From the NCBI RefSeq assembly GCF_008831285.2, contig NC_045143.1, positions 8,255,503 to 8,319,502 on the forward strand: a stretch of DNA of 64,000 bases, in the 5' to 3' direction. Origin of the DNA: Nymphaea colorata (lineage: Eukaryota > Streptophyta > Magnoliopsida > Nymphaeales > Nymphaeaceae). The notes under the pieces were generated by a model. That model was not told the origin of the DNA. It saw only the letters and a program-made list of their open reading frames with translations, and made no database searches. The position numbers were made by a program, and so were the translations under genes. Below, piece by piece: positions 48,181 through 60,405 of this stretch (its first letter is position 1; each line of letters begins with the position of its first letter).

Positions 48181-50061
48181 TGCTTTACCCAACTCTAGCG
48201 GCTAGCCATTTTCACGCTTAACAAGCCTAGCACCAGTCACCATTATGACAAGATCTCACCACCACCTAACAAACCAGCACCATTTTGATGCCCTAAGGTC
48301 CCCTCACTAGGATGTCCCTATACTTTGTGAGTGCAATTGTAGCTCAAGATGCCACCCGAAAGAGACAAATAGATCTATCAGATCCAAAATTGTTGGATGA
48401 TCCACTTACTACTCTTCTCCTCGTAAGAACAAAAAACTGAGCCGAATTAGGATAAGCATTAGCACATTAACTTAATCTATGCAGCCTTTTAGCAACCTTG
48501 CATAGACACATCCTCGTGTCTCAACAACATGCATCCCATAGAAGGCCTTCAGGAAAGACATTCCTCAGGTACTCGCATAAATGGTATATAACCTGTACTA
48601 GAAAGCAAAGAATAACCGAGTTGTCATGCACTTATAACAACCTTACTCTGACTGGTTCATACGTGCTTCCAACATCAGTAAGACCCAACCCAGACCACTC
48701 CGATGAAGTGGTAGGTCCTTCTACTTGAACAGCCTTACAAAACCAACATACTGCCCCTACCATGGAGACGGCAAACGTCCTTGACAGAGGTTACCAGCTG
48801 GTTCGGTGGATGAAACTTGGGCTGAATCACATCTCATCCATAGAAAATGAGCAAAAAGATCCACTTCAACAAATCAAAAGGATTCTTCATGGCAATCTTC
48901 CATAGGCTGAGAGCTTGAAAGATGTGATTGTGTCAGTGAATAGCATCAGTAGAGAAGATTCAGCACCCGTAAATTCTCCTTCCCAGAAGATAACCATGTC
49001 AAGAATTGGGTATAGTCCCCAGTAACAATCAAATGTGATATGTTCAAAAGCTCTCGTAACTACTGTATACAGCATGTCCAACATGGCACTTGGATGATAC
49101 CATGATACAGGCCAATGTCCTCTTTTCTGCCATCTTTAAGAACAATTTAAGATCAATCTAGTTCTGATCAAATTAAGACAATGAGTGTCTTTCCAGGAAG
49201 TTCCTTAAACTTTTAAGCTTACATTATGTTGACAGTGTACATAGATGTTCAACAGTTTACCCAAGAAAGATCTTTTTGCTGAGTTGCCGAAATTTTGAAG
49301 AACCCTGTCCTTTGAAATGCCAGCTCAGTTGGCACATCGAACATGCAGCTCCACAACTAAATGGAAACAGCTTAAAAAAAAACGAAAAGATGTCTAAAGA
49401 GAAGAAAACAATCATATTTCAATGATATCTACTCATAAACCACCCGAACAATACGAAACCAGTTGGTTCTGTAGCTCAACAGAGGCATATGCTGAAATAG
49501 ACATCAAATTTCAAAGACAACACAGCGCCTATATGCCATCAGAACAGAAAGAAAAGAAGCATTCTAGAAATGGAACCGTGGTCATAAAAGTGCTCTACCA
49601 TACGGCTCCACACTAAAAAATGCACAGAAGCAAAAGAGAGATAAGAAGCCTTTTGAGCAAAGAAATGTTGAACATTTGGTTTTCCCAACTGTCAGTGTGG
49701 CTACAGTGATACACATCTTAAGCTCGGAGACAACATAATCCGCAACATGATATTCAAACAAAAGACAGTTCTTATCAAAGTAAAAAATTTTATTTAATGC
49801 TATACATGCTTAACATTAGAAGACCAGTCATCTGATATTGATGGAAGCATCAAATGTGCTTGACACTTCACAAGTAGACAAGCATGATGCAATTGGATTA
49901 ACATGTAACTTGCACAACAAAAATTCAATTGGCTGCAGAAAAACAAGATCTTGCAGGCCTGCCAGCTAAAGCAGAAAGATCGGGAATTGCTGGATGCACG
50001 AGGAAGCAATATCACCACTTACGTTATATGCATCCCCAGTCCCTAACAGAATTCTCCATGC
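48181..50061. other. Intergenic DNA, no gene supported
   Basis: A 65-codon minus frame at 48887-49084 has no recognisable domain. The region just below 50062 is the probable 3' UTR of the kinase gene. Confidence 0.4.
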
Positions 50062-53000
50062 TTAAGAAACAGTTCGGCCATAGCAAATAGATGCTATATA
50101 GAGATTTTTGGCCCACTTCTCCTGCAAATATTGGAAAAGCAAAAGCGGTTATGACAGATGGGCATCATCAGAAAAGTAAATGACCAGAAATTAAATCTTA
50201 CCTTAACGTGTGTACTAGGAAATGCCGACGTGCGAAGGGTTTCCTGTGTTTCATCAGTAGGTTTTCTTCGGGGTACACTTAAAACAAAAGCAGCTTGATC
50301 CCATGTGGCAGCTGTTGCTGTTATGCGGTAACCACTGTCCCATCTTCGATGTATGCCTTCACTAGGGTACAGAAAATCAAGCTCAACAACCTGAAGAATA
50401 TAAGCAACATATCAGATTATTCTTAGCCTTAGTTCCCAAAGACACATTGTAGATAAATGATCCTGCATAAAACAAACATACCTGATCTGAAAAACCAGCA
50501 TTTCGAGACATGACAACTGCCCATCTACTTCCAGCAGTGGCCATGGATGTGACAGAGAAACCTTCCCTCCACTTCTTGTTTATCCATTTGAAAGGAAAGG
50601 AATCACTGACCTTGTAAGATTGCTGGGCATATTGTGTACCTGCATGAAAAAGTCCAAAAGGAGAAATCTAAATTAGCCCAAACTCCAAAGAAAGTATGCA
50701 AAAGAAAATAGTGTGATAGATAAGCTTAGATTACCTTTTGACATTACCACCAAAGAATTTCCATTATTTGCTCCTGCTATTGCACTAATATAATAATTTT
50801 TCTCCCATTGCTCCATGATCCATTCCTTCAAAATGCCAACAAATTTTATATACAATGCATGAGGAACTTAAAATATCCAGTAAAACACAAATAGACATAA
50901 ATGTGTACCTTGTTAAGAAAAGAGCTAGATAATTCATATACTTGAGAAGAAAAACCAGTTCCAGCATCCATGATAAGGGCCCACAGATTTGTACAAGATG
51001 CTACACTACTGATGAATAGCCCATCTTCATTCCCTTTCTCAATGTGCTGTACAAGCCTTGCATCCGCAACGTTGTAGTGATACCTAATGAGACATTTAGA
51101 AATGACTCAGTCATCTACAAAATCAAGAAAGATAAGCCACATAAAATATACTTGAAAAGAAATAGAGCATTAACAGATAAAGATACCTCTGCTTCATCGG
51201 ACGGCGGGCATTGTAAACACTAATCCATTGTGTTGCAGGCATCCCCATCCGGACCTTCTTCTTCGGCTGCTCATCATCTTCTTCGTCAATAGTTAGCCGC
51301 CCTCTTTTTTGCCCAACCTGATAGACAAGCTTTATAATATATTATTAGTCATTAGATGATTTGCAAATGGAACATACATAGACATGACAATGACCTTGCA
51401 AGCAGATACATAGACACAAAGATACCTTCTGAGCTCCATCTGTATTTATTGGCCTCCCAGCTGGATTTGGACCAATTATTCCATCAAACAAAGAAACATA
51501 CTTCGCATAGTTAGGTTCCTCATCAAACTTCAAGTTTACCACATATTCAAGAAATTGCCTGAATGGCTGTGGGCAAAAACAGCATAGAGCTTCTGGTGAT
51601 GTAGCCATCTTCTTCTTACAAACCAAGAAACTTTTATTCTCACCCTACAGATCAGAAAAGCAATAAAATATTAAAATTAGTAAACTAAGAAGCTTACTTC
51701 AAGAGATGGTATCAATAGAAGTGTAAACATAAGTAGGAAAGCAACATGTCCTCAGCGTAACATGTATGCTCTTAGAAAGAGCTTCTCAAGCAGACGCAAG
51801 AAACTTGTGTCCGAAAATTTCACTTAAAAAGTGTACCATGAATAAGGGCATAAAGCACAAAGCATGAGAATTAGCAAAGAAACATGAATACCTGGTAACC
51901 CTGCCAAGGCAAACGACCACGCAAAAGAAAGACAAGTGTATATGCAAGTGATTCCAGGTCATCTCTTCTGCTGCCAGTTCTTCCCAAATGGGCATGCACA
52001 CTAGCATACCGAACTGTTCCCCTGTAGAGATGCACAAAAATTAAAGAAGTAGCAAACTAACTCATTCAAAATCAAAGTAGAAAAATGAATTGCAGAAAAG
52101 CTAATTTACCAAGAAGTTGTACGAATGTATCGCAAAAACCACAAAAAATAACATATTTCACCTCTCTATGGACGAATTTTACCTGAAAACATCTGGTCTT
52201 TGGTCATATTCAACATGCTGACCAGTTGAACTGTCGCGCCATCTAGTAGCTGGGATTCAAAAAGATATGTAAGAAAAAAAAAAGACAATTCATTCTACTA
52301 AAACAAAGGCACCAACCTTGGTTATAAACACCAAAAGGATTGGCAATTAGCCACTTACCCAATCCAAGATCAACAAGAAACAGCTTTTTCTCCTCAGGAG
52401 TCCCAGGAGGGCCAAGAAGGAAATTTTCAGGCTTTACATCCCCATGAACATATCTGCAAAAGCAAGCATGCTCTGATGATGAGCTCAAATATGACGTGAA
52501 AACCATATCTTCCACAAGATACAAAACATACAAGGGACACGACAAATTACTTGCTAATGAATTTAACAAAATTAGGAATAAATATGCATAAAAAGAACTG
52601 CACACAGATAGATGATCAGACCCTCTAGAGTGCATCTTCTCCAGTATAGAGATCGCCTCTATAGCAATACAAGCTACCATTTCAGTGGACATACTGCACA
52701 GAATGGAAAGTTAAGGATAAGGAAGTGAACTACAAGGAATATATATACATGAGTAATGGAACAAAGAGCAAACCAACTAAATACTTACTTATGAGCATTA
52801 TTGTTCCAAACATCCCACAGACTGGGGCCCAGCATATCCATCACCTATTAATATTTTCCAAAGATAAATTAGCATAGTAACCATATAATGGGCATTACCT
52901 TATAATATGCATATTTAGATACACAGAGGGTGGTGACCACATACCATGACATAGTAATCTCCCTGACGGCCTTTATAGTGAACCCGAGGAACGCCATGAC

Positions 53001-54534
53001 TGCCACCAAGTGCACTACAAAAACAAGGAAGATAAAGATATAGTGAAACAACAAAGAAAACATGCCTAAAGTCTTAACAATTATCGGGAATGATGCAGAG
53101 AAGACATACACAAACAACTTACTTGTAGACTTGCCACTCATAAGGAGGCCCGTAGTTACAACCTTTACTACTTCTGTGTTCGAATTTGAGAGCCACCTAT
53201 AGTAACAGCAACAAGGAAAATCAAACGAAGTATATAAATTCAGTATTCGACCAATAAATATGCATCTAATAATGCATGGAGGAACCGTCATACAAATGTC
53301 TTACCTCGATGGCACCAGAACCAGTTGCCCCACTCGAATTTGGAGTAGATACACGGCGACCAACATAAACTTGTCCAAAACCTCCTTTCCCTAACTTCCT
53401 TTCAATTCTATATACTGGCGAACCGCCAACCTGGACCTGAGATAGGATAACAAAGAGCTTCATTTTATCATCAGCCATCTTACTCGAGTAAATTAGAAAA
53501 AAAAATGCACCGAAAAGTTTTTAACAGTCCGACGTGATGGATTCTGACACGATCTCACAACCGATGTCATAACCACACACTCCTATAGAAACGACTAAAC
53601 AAGAAAGCAGCCATTCTGAGAGTCTTCTAGTTCTAGTAACCATGAGCATAAACCAGAGATAAACTAGACCTCATACATGTTCAAGGATGCATAAAAGCCA
53701 TAGCGTTGCCCCAAACAGTTTTCAAGTTTATAGAGGCCATCAAAAAAGGACAATAATCCAAAGTACTAACAGCAATCCTAAAATCATAACATGAGAAACT
53801 TGAGCATTAAAATAAAGGCAACATCAATAAGCAACGACTAAGAAACCGCCTTCAGCCCTTAACAAGATTTTCAGAACAGACTGGTTTCTAGAATACAAAA
53901 CAATGCACATAATCTTCTTCGTAAAGACGTGGGAAAAAATCCCAAAAAATCATAGCCTTCAGATGACTAGCTAAGAGGCCATTCACCACCAACAACTAAA
54001 GAATTGAATGAAGAAATGCATAAAAGCCAAAACGAAAGACATTCTCAAGCGACACAAACAGGGAAAAGAAAAAAGGCCGCAAATAACCATCAAAAAAGGG
54101 CTTATGTACATTTCCCCCTGCGAAAAAAAAAAACAAAAAGAAAACAAAATCGGAAGCTAAATAGAAGAACCACCAAGCCTAACCTTCTCAGGAAGGGGTG
54201 CCGTGCTTCCCTCATCTTCTGCAGCAGGAACCTTATCTGCGCTTCTCCCGCCGCTGTCGTAATCCTCCATTTTGGCTTCCTCAACCAATTCTTTCCCTTT
54301 GTTCTCGAGACCCAAGTTCTCCCCCCGATCGCTGTTCTCCAGAACCTCTCTTTCCCCACTCCCCCCTGCTGCTGCTCCTCCGCCCCTTGCTGCTCCTGAT
54401 CTCAACCTCGCACCGGCTCCATTGTTCTTCCCTCCTCGTCTCCTTCCTCCTCCCCCGCCTCCGGCCGCCTTCCCGTTCAAATCCGCGCGTGGCTGTGCAC
54501 GGCCCTTGCGCACTCCACTGCGCAGAACCGGCAT
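50062..54534 (-). CDS. MLK: MUT9-like / AEL protein kinase (casein-kinase-1-like), nuclear Ser/Thr kinase
   Basis: Sixteen exons give about 700 residues collinear with the plant MLK/AEL family. Exon 1 (54184-54534) encodes a basic, Gly/Arg-rich N-terminus starting MPVLRSG. Exon 2 (53305-53436) begins [26 protein letters not shown] with the Gly-rich loop. Then come [21 protein letters not shown] (catalytic Lys), the catalytic loop HGDVKPENF (about 52440) and DLGL in place of DFG, as in CK1 relatives. The C-terminal half carries KKKVRMG, basic and nuclear-localisation-like, and the family-specific [16 protein letters not shown] and [19 protein letters not shown] blocks, ending CYGRTVS. Family members phosphorylate histone H3 Thr3 and regulate light, circadian and ABA signalling. 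No frame break was found, and all introns checked are GT-AG. Confidence 0.95.
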
Positions 54535-55240
54535 CGTTCACCCATCCAATCTCATCCTTCTCAGAACCCTCTCTCTCTCTCCCTCTCTCTCGCTGACGAT
54601 CGCCCGCGCTCTCCTCCCGCGCCAAGCGGTAAGAAAGAAACACCAAAAATAAGGAAGCACCGGCCCGAAGAACCTTTCCCAGCCGGCTTCCCGCCCCTCG
54701 TCGAAGAACCCGCCGCCGATCGGCACCGAATCCCCTCGAACCTCGCACCCAGTAACTCAGAAACCCACGGGACCAGCCGCGCGCCGATCGCTGCCCAGAA
54801 CTTTAGCACCTTTCGCCGAGACCCTGATCGGCCGGATGATCGCCGGAAAATTCGTGCGAGGGGGGAGGATAACGGTGTCGACGACGACAACAGGGCAAAG
54901 GGCTTGGCTTGGCTTTGCTCATGCAGCTTCCGCAGACGGACACGTTTAAATTGCCCACGACCATTCCTTTTAGCCTTATACCCGGCCGTACATTCCACAT
55001 ACCCTCCTCGCATACGCAAGACAATCCTCCGCCGTCCGATCGACGAGATGAACGACCAGCAATACAAGTCTCCTCAAAAGGGGCGCGCACATTCCCTACT
55101 TCCCGACTGAACTCTACGTATTCCCTCCGTATGGACCGGAGAAATAAAACTGAATCCTCACCGTTCATTGAATCCACATCTGACGGTCTAGATCGACTCG
55201 TACCGCGCATCGAGCGCCTACAGATTTCCCTTTTTTTTTA
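54535..55240 (-). promoter_or_regulatory. 5' leader and promoter side of the MLK/AEL gene
   Basis: The 55 bp upstream of the start is CT/GA-rich on alternate strands (CTCTCTCTCCCTCTCTCTCG on plus). The rest to ~55.2 kb is GC-rich and CpG-rich compared with the surroundings, as is common at constitutively active plant promoters. Long open frames here on both strands reflect GC content rather than genes. Confidence 0.4.
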
Positions 55241-57356
55241 ATTCTTTTTTATTGTTAGCAAAAACAGGGAAGGTTTAAAAATGAAAACCCTAGCTCTTGA
55301 TAGCTTACCTGGCATTCCCCGATGGACGAAAATGCCCTCGCAGCTCCCAAACGAGAGAGTTGGTTGCGTGAGCGTCGTGCCCACATATCTTGGGTAGGGC
55401 CGTGATGTCGATTGTGGATCCCGGCGATCCTGTGGACGGATTTGGGCCACGTATGCTCTCCCAGGCCACTGCTGTATTAACCTAGTAGCTAATATATCGG
55501 CTGATAGCTTTAAGGAGGTGAAAATCACGATAATCTTGCTTTAAAAAAAAAAACGTTCCTATTGCCAGCACAGGGATCTGTTTGGCATTTTCTTTAACAA
55601 AATCTCATAAAGAAATTACAGTTTTGTTTTTAATGTGAGAAATTCGCTGCGTCACGAGATTTACTATTTTCGCTTTTTGGTCTCCACAGAACATTCGATT
55701 TGTTTTTCCTAAAAACTTTCAAACGTGGAAAAGTTATCCTTCTTTGCTGGCATCGGACCACGCTTTGAGAAAACTTGTAACCATGATTTATGATTTTAGT
55801 GTGTTGCATGGTGCATATGTCTGCTCTCTCAAGACATCTTATCCGGTAAATCAAACATGACCTCGGAATTGAAGAAAGGCATCATTTGGATAATCAAGGA
55901 AAAGTTTTATGTTGGCATGTTCCAATGAGTTGGTTTCTATCCTAATAAAGTAGTTCTTTATTATATTAAGTGCAAGCATGTTGGGTCAAGACCTTTTCTG
56001 TCAAGATTTTAATAAGTGTTTTGACACTGAAGTGACAAATTGTAAAGTTGAGATTAGTTTGAGGGTCTCAAACTGAGACCTGTAATATCTTTTATTAGAA
56101 GCAGAAACGTTAGAACCTCAATAAAGAACCACTTGCTTTTATTCTTGGTCTTCTCACTTTGCATATGTAGGTCTCCAAACACTTGGTATAATGCTTCAAA
56201 AGTTTAGTCTTGTATTGAAGATTGTGAGAGATCTTCAAATATTCATAAAGAGGGTCATTAATGAGATGATTATCCTGGTTTCTAACTTCTTAAGGTTGGA
56301 GCCGAAACTACTAGGGGGCGTGTTGGATCTGCCGAACCAGGGGCCTGAGCCTAGGAGTGGGTCGGGTTGTTATACTTGAGGTGAAGTTTGATGGCTTTCA
56401 TTATTTATCTGTGCCCCACATAGTACATTTGGTCAGCTTGAGTGGCAGTTGTAACATGTAAGTTTGATTTCAGTAGGTACTATTCCTTTATATTGCAAAT
56501 GCTAGTATTTGCAATACTTGACCACTCAGATCTTAAAGCAACTATAGACCCTCGAGGGCAAGGGGAAGGATGACAGCTTCAGCCTCTCACTCAAGCAATG
56601 GGCTCCCTCCCACTCTCCTAAAGTTAGTTATCTATGATAAATCCCAAATTTTCTTCTCATGAGATGGTAGAATTTAAAGAAAAGGAACTGATTTCCAGTG
56701 TTGGCCATCTTAAAAAGAAACTACAAAAAATACTCTTGAGTGGACTATAGTTTCACTATTAGATTGTTGATTGTTGATTGATGTTACCAAAAGATTCATT
56801 TTTGTTTGAAGATAGCCCTAAGATATTGAAGTGTCTCCCCTTTTCACTGCTCCCAATGTTCATGGCTGCTTTCAAACCTAGGTGGAAAGCGGGACTAGGT
56901 TTTCACTAGTTTGCCAGACTGACCAGCTATGCTATGCCCCCCGAGTAAAGATTCATTTTACGTTTGGGTTGAGAGGATTTACTTCACTAACTACAAAAAC
57001 TGCTTCATGGTTGCTTCCAGAACAAGGGGAATGTTCATCAAATCACCTTGCTCTAGCAAGCTAACCAAGGTAAGAACAACTTGATTCTTTGATCCCCTTG
57101 TGACATCCACCCACAATGGTTTGGTTCCTCATCTTCTTTGAAAATCATCAAGGCAAAGCATAGAGAGAGATGATTCTTGCAAATTATGCTAAGGGTTACC
57201 TAACTTCGGTCCTTCATGTTAATGTCTCAAGGAAATGCAATTCTTCAAAATTTGAAACAAAATATTTTAAGCCATTGTTTACTTATCATTTTGGTAGTCT
57301 AGGCAATGTCTTAGTTTTCTTAGCAGTCGACTATCAATAACTATTGCACTTGGAGT
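55241..57356. other. Intergenic DNA, no gene seen
   Basis: Open frames of 60-96 codons on either strand show no domain. The repeat-like GGGGGCGTGTTGGATCTGCCG at 56315 resembles the wording of a transposon end but has no partner nearby. Confidence 0.4.
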
Positions 57357-57767
57357 TAGGAATGTACAATGAGTACGTGGAGTTCAAGCTCGGCCAGCAC
57401 AAGCTCAATTCAAATCACATATTGCTTTGTTTGAATTCGGCTCGAGCTTGAGTCGAGCTTTCCAAGGCCAGCTCGAACTCAAGTCGGTAAACAGAGTCCG
57501 AGCTCCAACTCGACTCATTTAAGCTTGTATCATTTGATTCATATTTCTTTTCCTTAAATGAAAATGAGAACCACACAAAGGGCATTGAAATTCATCAAAA
57601 ATTATTGACATGGCCTTGAAGATTAACAAACAAGGGAGACACAAGTCGAGTCGAGTTTAAATGGATTGAGCTCATGTAACTCGAACTTGACTCATTTATA
57701 AGTCGAGTTCTAAGTCGAGCTTACATGTGTATGTTTGAGTCGAGCCTCAACTTGTTGTACATCCCTA
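57357..57767. mobile_element. hAT-like non-autonomous element, 411 bp, 8 bp target duplication
   Basis: Terminal inverted repeats TAGGAATGTACAA and TTGTACATCCCTA (12 of 13 match), flanked by CTTGGAGT (57349-57356) and CTTCGAGT (57768-57775), 7 of 8 identical. The interior is dominated by CTCGAG/GAGTCGAGC words at both ends and a central AT-rich part. A decayed inverted relative lies at 9.4-9.7 kb. Noncoding. Confidence 0.75.
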
Positions 57768-58789
57768 CTTCGAGTAGAGTCTTGAGAATGTCTCTAAGAA
57801 GTGAAATTGGGTTTATGTTGGCTATGTTGCCGAAAACAAAGAAGGATCATTTAATCGTCAACTGAATTTGGGTACACTATAATAATAACATGGTAACCAT
57901 TTTGGATTTTAAATTCATTGCTAGTAGTACAGTCTACACTGCCACCAATGATGTATATGGAGATACCTACAAGATCATAAACTCATGCTACATTTGTTTG
58001 TCATGGAGCCAAGATCTATAGAGACCTAAGATCACTACAGATCTCAACTCCATGATTTTTAACAAGCAACAATACTCATATGAGATCTCCTTGAGTATGA
58101 GACAAACATATCATCAAAGTGTAGCACTACAAATACAAAGTTTTATTTATCATCTTCATCAATAAAAAATGTTTGTCACATCACATTTTTTCAAAATGCA
58201 GTCCTTGTGGGTAGATCCTATTTTCAAATATTAATGAAAAAATATGGTTCAATGGAGGAGCATTTCTTGATAAAATTCCAAGGAAAAGAGCTATTCACTT
58301 GTCAATAGGCTTAAATAAATATCAATAGTCACTTAACGGGCCTGAAGAAACCTTCTTAGAAACTTATTCTAGAAAAAAAGGGACGACAATGTTTTTCATG
58401 AAGAAATTTTTCATTATTTGATGTGAGGAAAACAATTCTTAAAAAGTTTTATGTTGCTTGATAAAATAAGATGAAAATTGTTGCTGAAATAAATGTTATC
58501 ACTGATTTAAAAAGTTATATTTAACTTAAAAAATGGAGTTTTCTTGCTGCCAACAAAATGGTTTTTTTTTCAATGAAAAGCACACAATCAATTCATAATT
58601 TTAGATAATTAGAAATTACAACTACTTTATTTTGACTCTCTTGCCACTAACATGAGAAAAAAAGTAATGGAATAAACCATGACAAAAGTAGTGCCTTAAA
58701 GAGAATATTTTTTACAAAAGGATGGAAATCATCTTTCCAAATAAAAAACAAAACAAAAGATAACCAAGTCACACTCCCTAAAGAATGCA
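57768..58789. other. AT-rich flank of the copia remnant
   Basis: No gene is supported. Some of this may be older copia sequence (integrase or gag) decayed past recognition. Confidence 0.35.
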
Positions 58790-60405
58790 TCCATTGAACA
58801 CAAATGTCGACACCTTAATCTTGAAGTGGCTCAAACATTTCTGTTTCAATCAGATTTACCTACAAAGTTTTGGGGTGAATGTGTTCTATCATTGCTTAAT
58901 CAATTGAACACCAACACCTAAACTTGATGGAAAATGCTTTTGGAAAATTTGTTACCATAAAAGGGCATCCAATGAGATTTTTTTCCTGTTAACTATATTG
59001 TCCAGTTGTTATCTTTTCTTTGCGTATCTAGAGAGATAAGGGGCACATATAAGTCATCAAATTTTTACTATTAGAGATGTGATCCCTCGTGAAAATGTGT
59101 TTTGGTTATAATTTTGTCAAATAAAATGAAGATGTAATCATTATGACCTATGTTTATAGTTCATGTTGATGTTCAAAAACTATTGCAATGTCTCGTTTTG
59201 TATAAGAAATATTACCATCAAAGTCTACCAATGGAACTCCTTACCCATATTGTCCTTTGGAGGTGATCTCAGAGGGTTAACTCGACCAAGGAAGCCCAAC
59301 TAGTGGTTAAATGATTTCCATTGGCTATTAATCAATTCTTCACTAAGTTCAGGTTTAACTTTAACACAAGTTTCCAAGATGTGTATTCTTTTGTATTATC
59401 AAGGTTTGTCTCTTTCAACAAATTTTCAAGTAAATGTTTTTGCTTTCTAGCCTCCATTACTTCTACCTATCAAATCAATGCTCTCAAACAAATGATTTAA
59501 CCCAAAAGTGAACTAGAGGCCTTGCAAGAAAACAAGACATGGTCCCACCTCACATGATCGTGAAAACTATTGGTCGTAAGTGGAAATACAAAGTGAAATA
59601 TCAATTTGATGAGCCCATTGAAAGACACAAAGTGAGGCTTGTTCCTAAAGGATATTCACATCAAGAGCTGTTAGATTATAATGAGACATTTGCTTCACTT
59701 GCTAAAGTGGTTAAGGTAAGTATTCTATTTATGGTGGCCGCTACCTCAAATTGGTGTTCTTTATCAAATTGATGTGTTAAGTACATTTCTTCCTAGAAAT
59801 TTACATGAGAATGTTTATCTGCATATTCCTCCCAGATATGCCAAAAATGAATAGAATGATGCTTGTAAATTACATAAACTATTCTATGGCTTGAAACACA
59901 TAATTACACTGAAATAGTTACACAAATCCTTTGGTATTCTTGAAAAAGACAACTTTAAGCAATCCAAAATAAATATTTTTTTTTTAAATTTTGTTCAAGA
60001 TTGATTATATCTTCATGGCTAGTTTAGATTATGTGGATAATCCAATTGTTTTTGGCAAAAATCTAAGTGCAAATAATAAATTGAAGATAGTCTTCTTAAA
60101 ATAGTTTTACATGAGAAGCCTAGGTGTTCTGAGGTATTCTTTTGGTATCAAGATTTCTTGCACAAATAAAAGAATACATATTGTTCCTTCTTTATTTTTG
60201 TGCAAGTCATATCTTTATAGTTATTTTAGCCCATGTGGATGATCTAATTAATTCTAGAAGCAACCCAAGTGAAATTAATATTTTGAAGACATACTTCTTA
60301 AAATGTTTTAGATGAGAGATCTAGGTGTTTTAAGGTTCATTGTTCAAATAAAGGAATGTATCCTTCTTTACAAAAATGTAGTTCAGATATCATGAATGAG
60401 GCAAA
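58790..60405 (+). mobile_element. Decayed copia pol: integrase end and reverse transcriptase
   Basis: Integrase C-terminal wording (LEVAQTFLFQSDLPTKFWGECV) is readable at about 58820-58885. The copia reverse transcriptase start is readable at 59539-59772 (IGRKWKYKVKYQ, ERHKVRLVPKGYSHQ, DYNETFASLAKVVKV). Later RT wording (MASLDYVDNPI, MRSLGVLRYSFGIKIS) follows at about 60010-60150 and is repeated in a diverged tandem copy at about 60195-60350 (HVDDLINSR, MRDLGVLR). Frameshifts and stops are frequent. Inactive. Confidence 0.8.

Noticed and set aside
48887-49084. 65-codon minus frame between the candidate gene and the kinase
   Set aside because: No homology recognised, no splice partners in phase, and unusual aromatic-rich composition.
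54157-55067. Long overlapping frames on both strands upstream of and within the kinase first exon
   Set aside because: They follow from high GC content; only the frame ending PLPEK joins to the kinase exon with matching phase.
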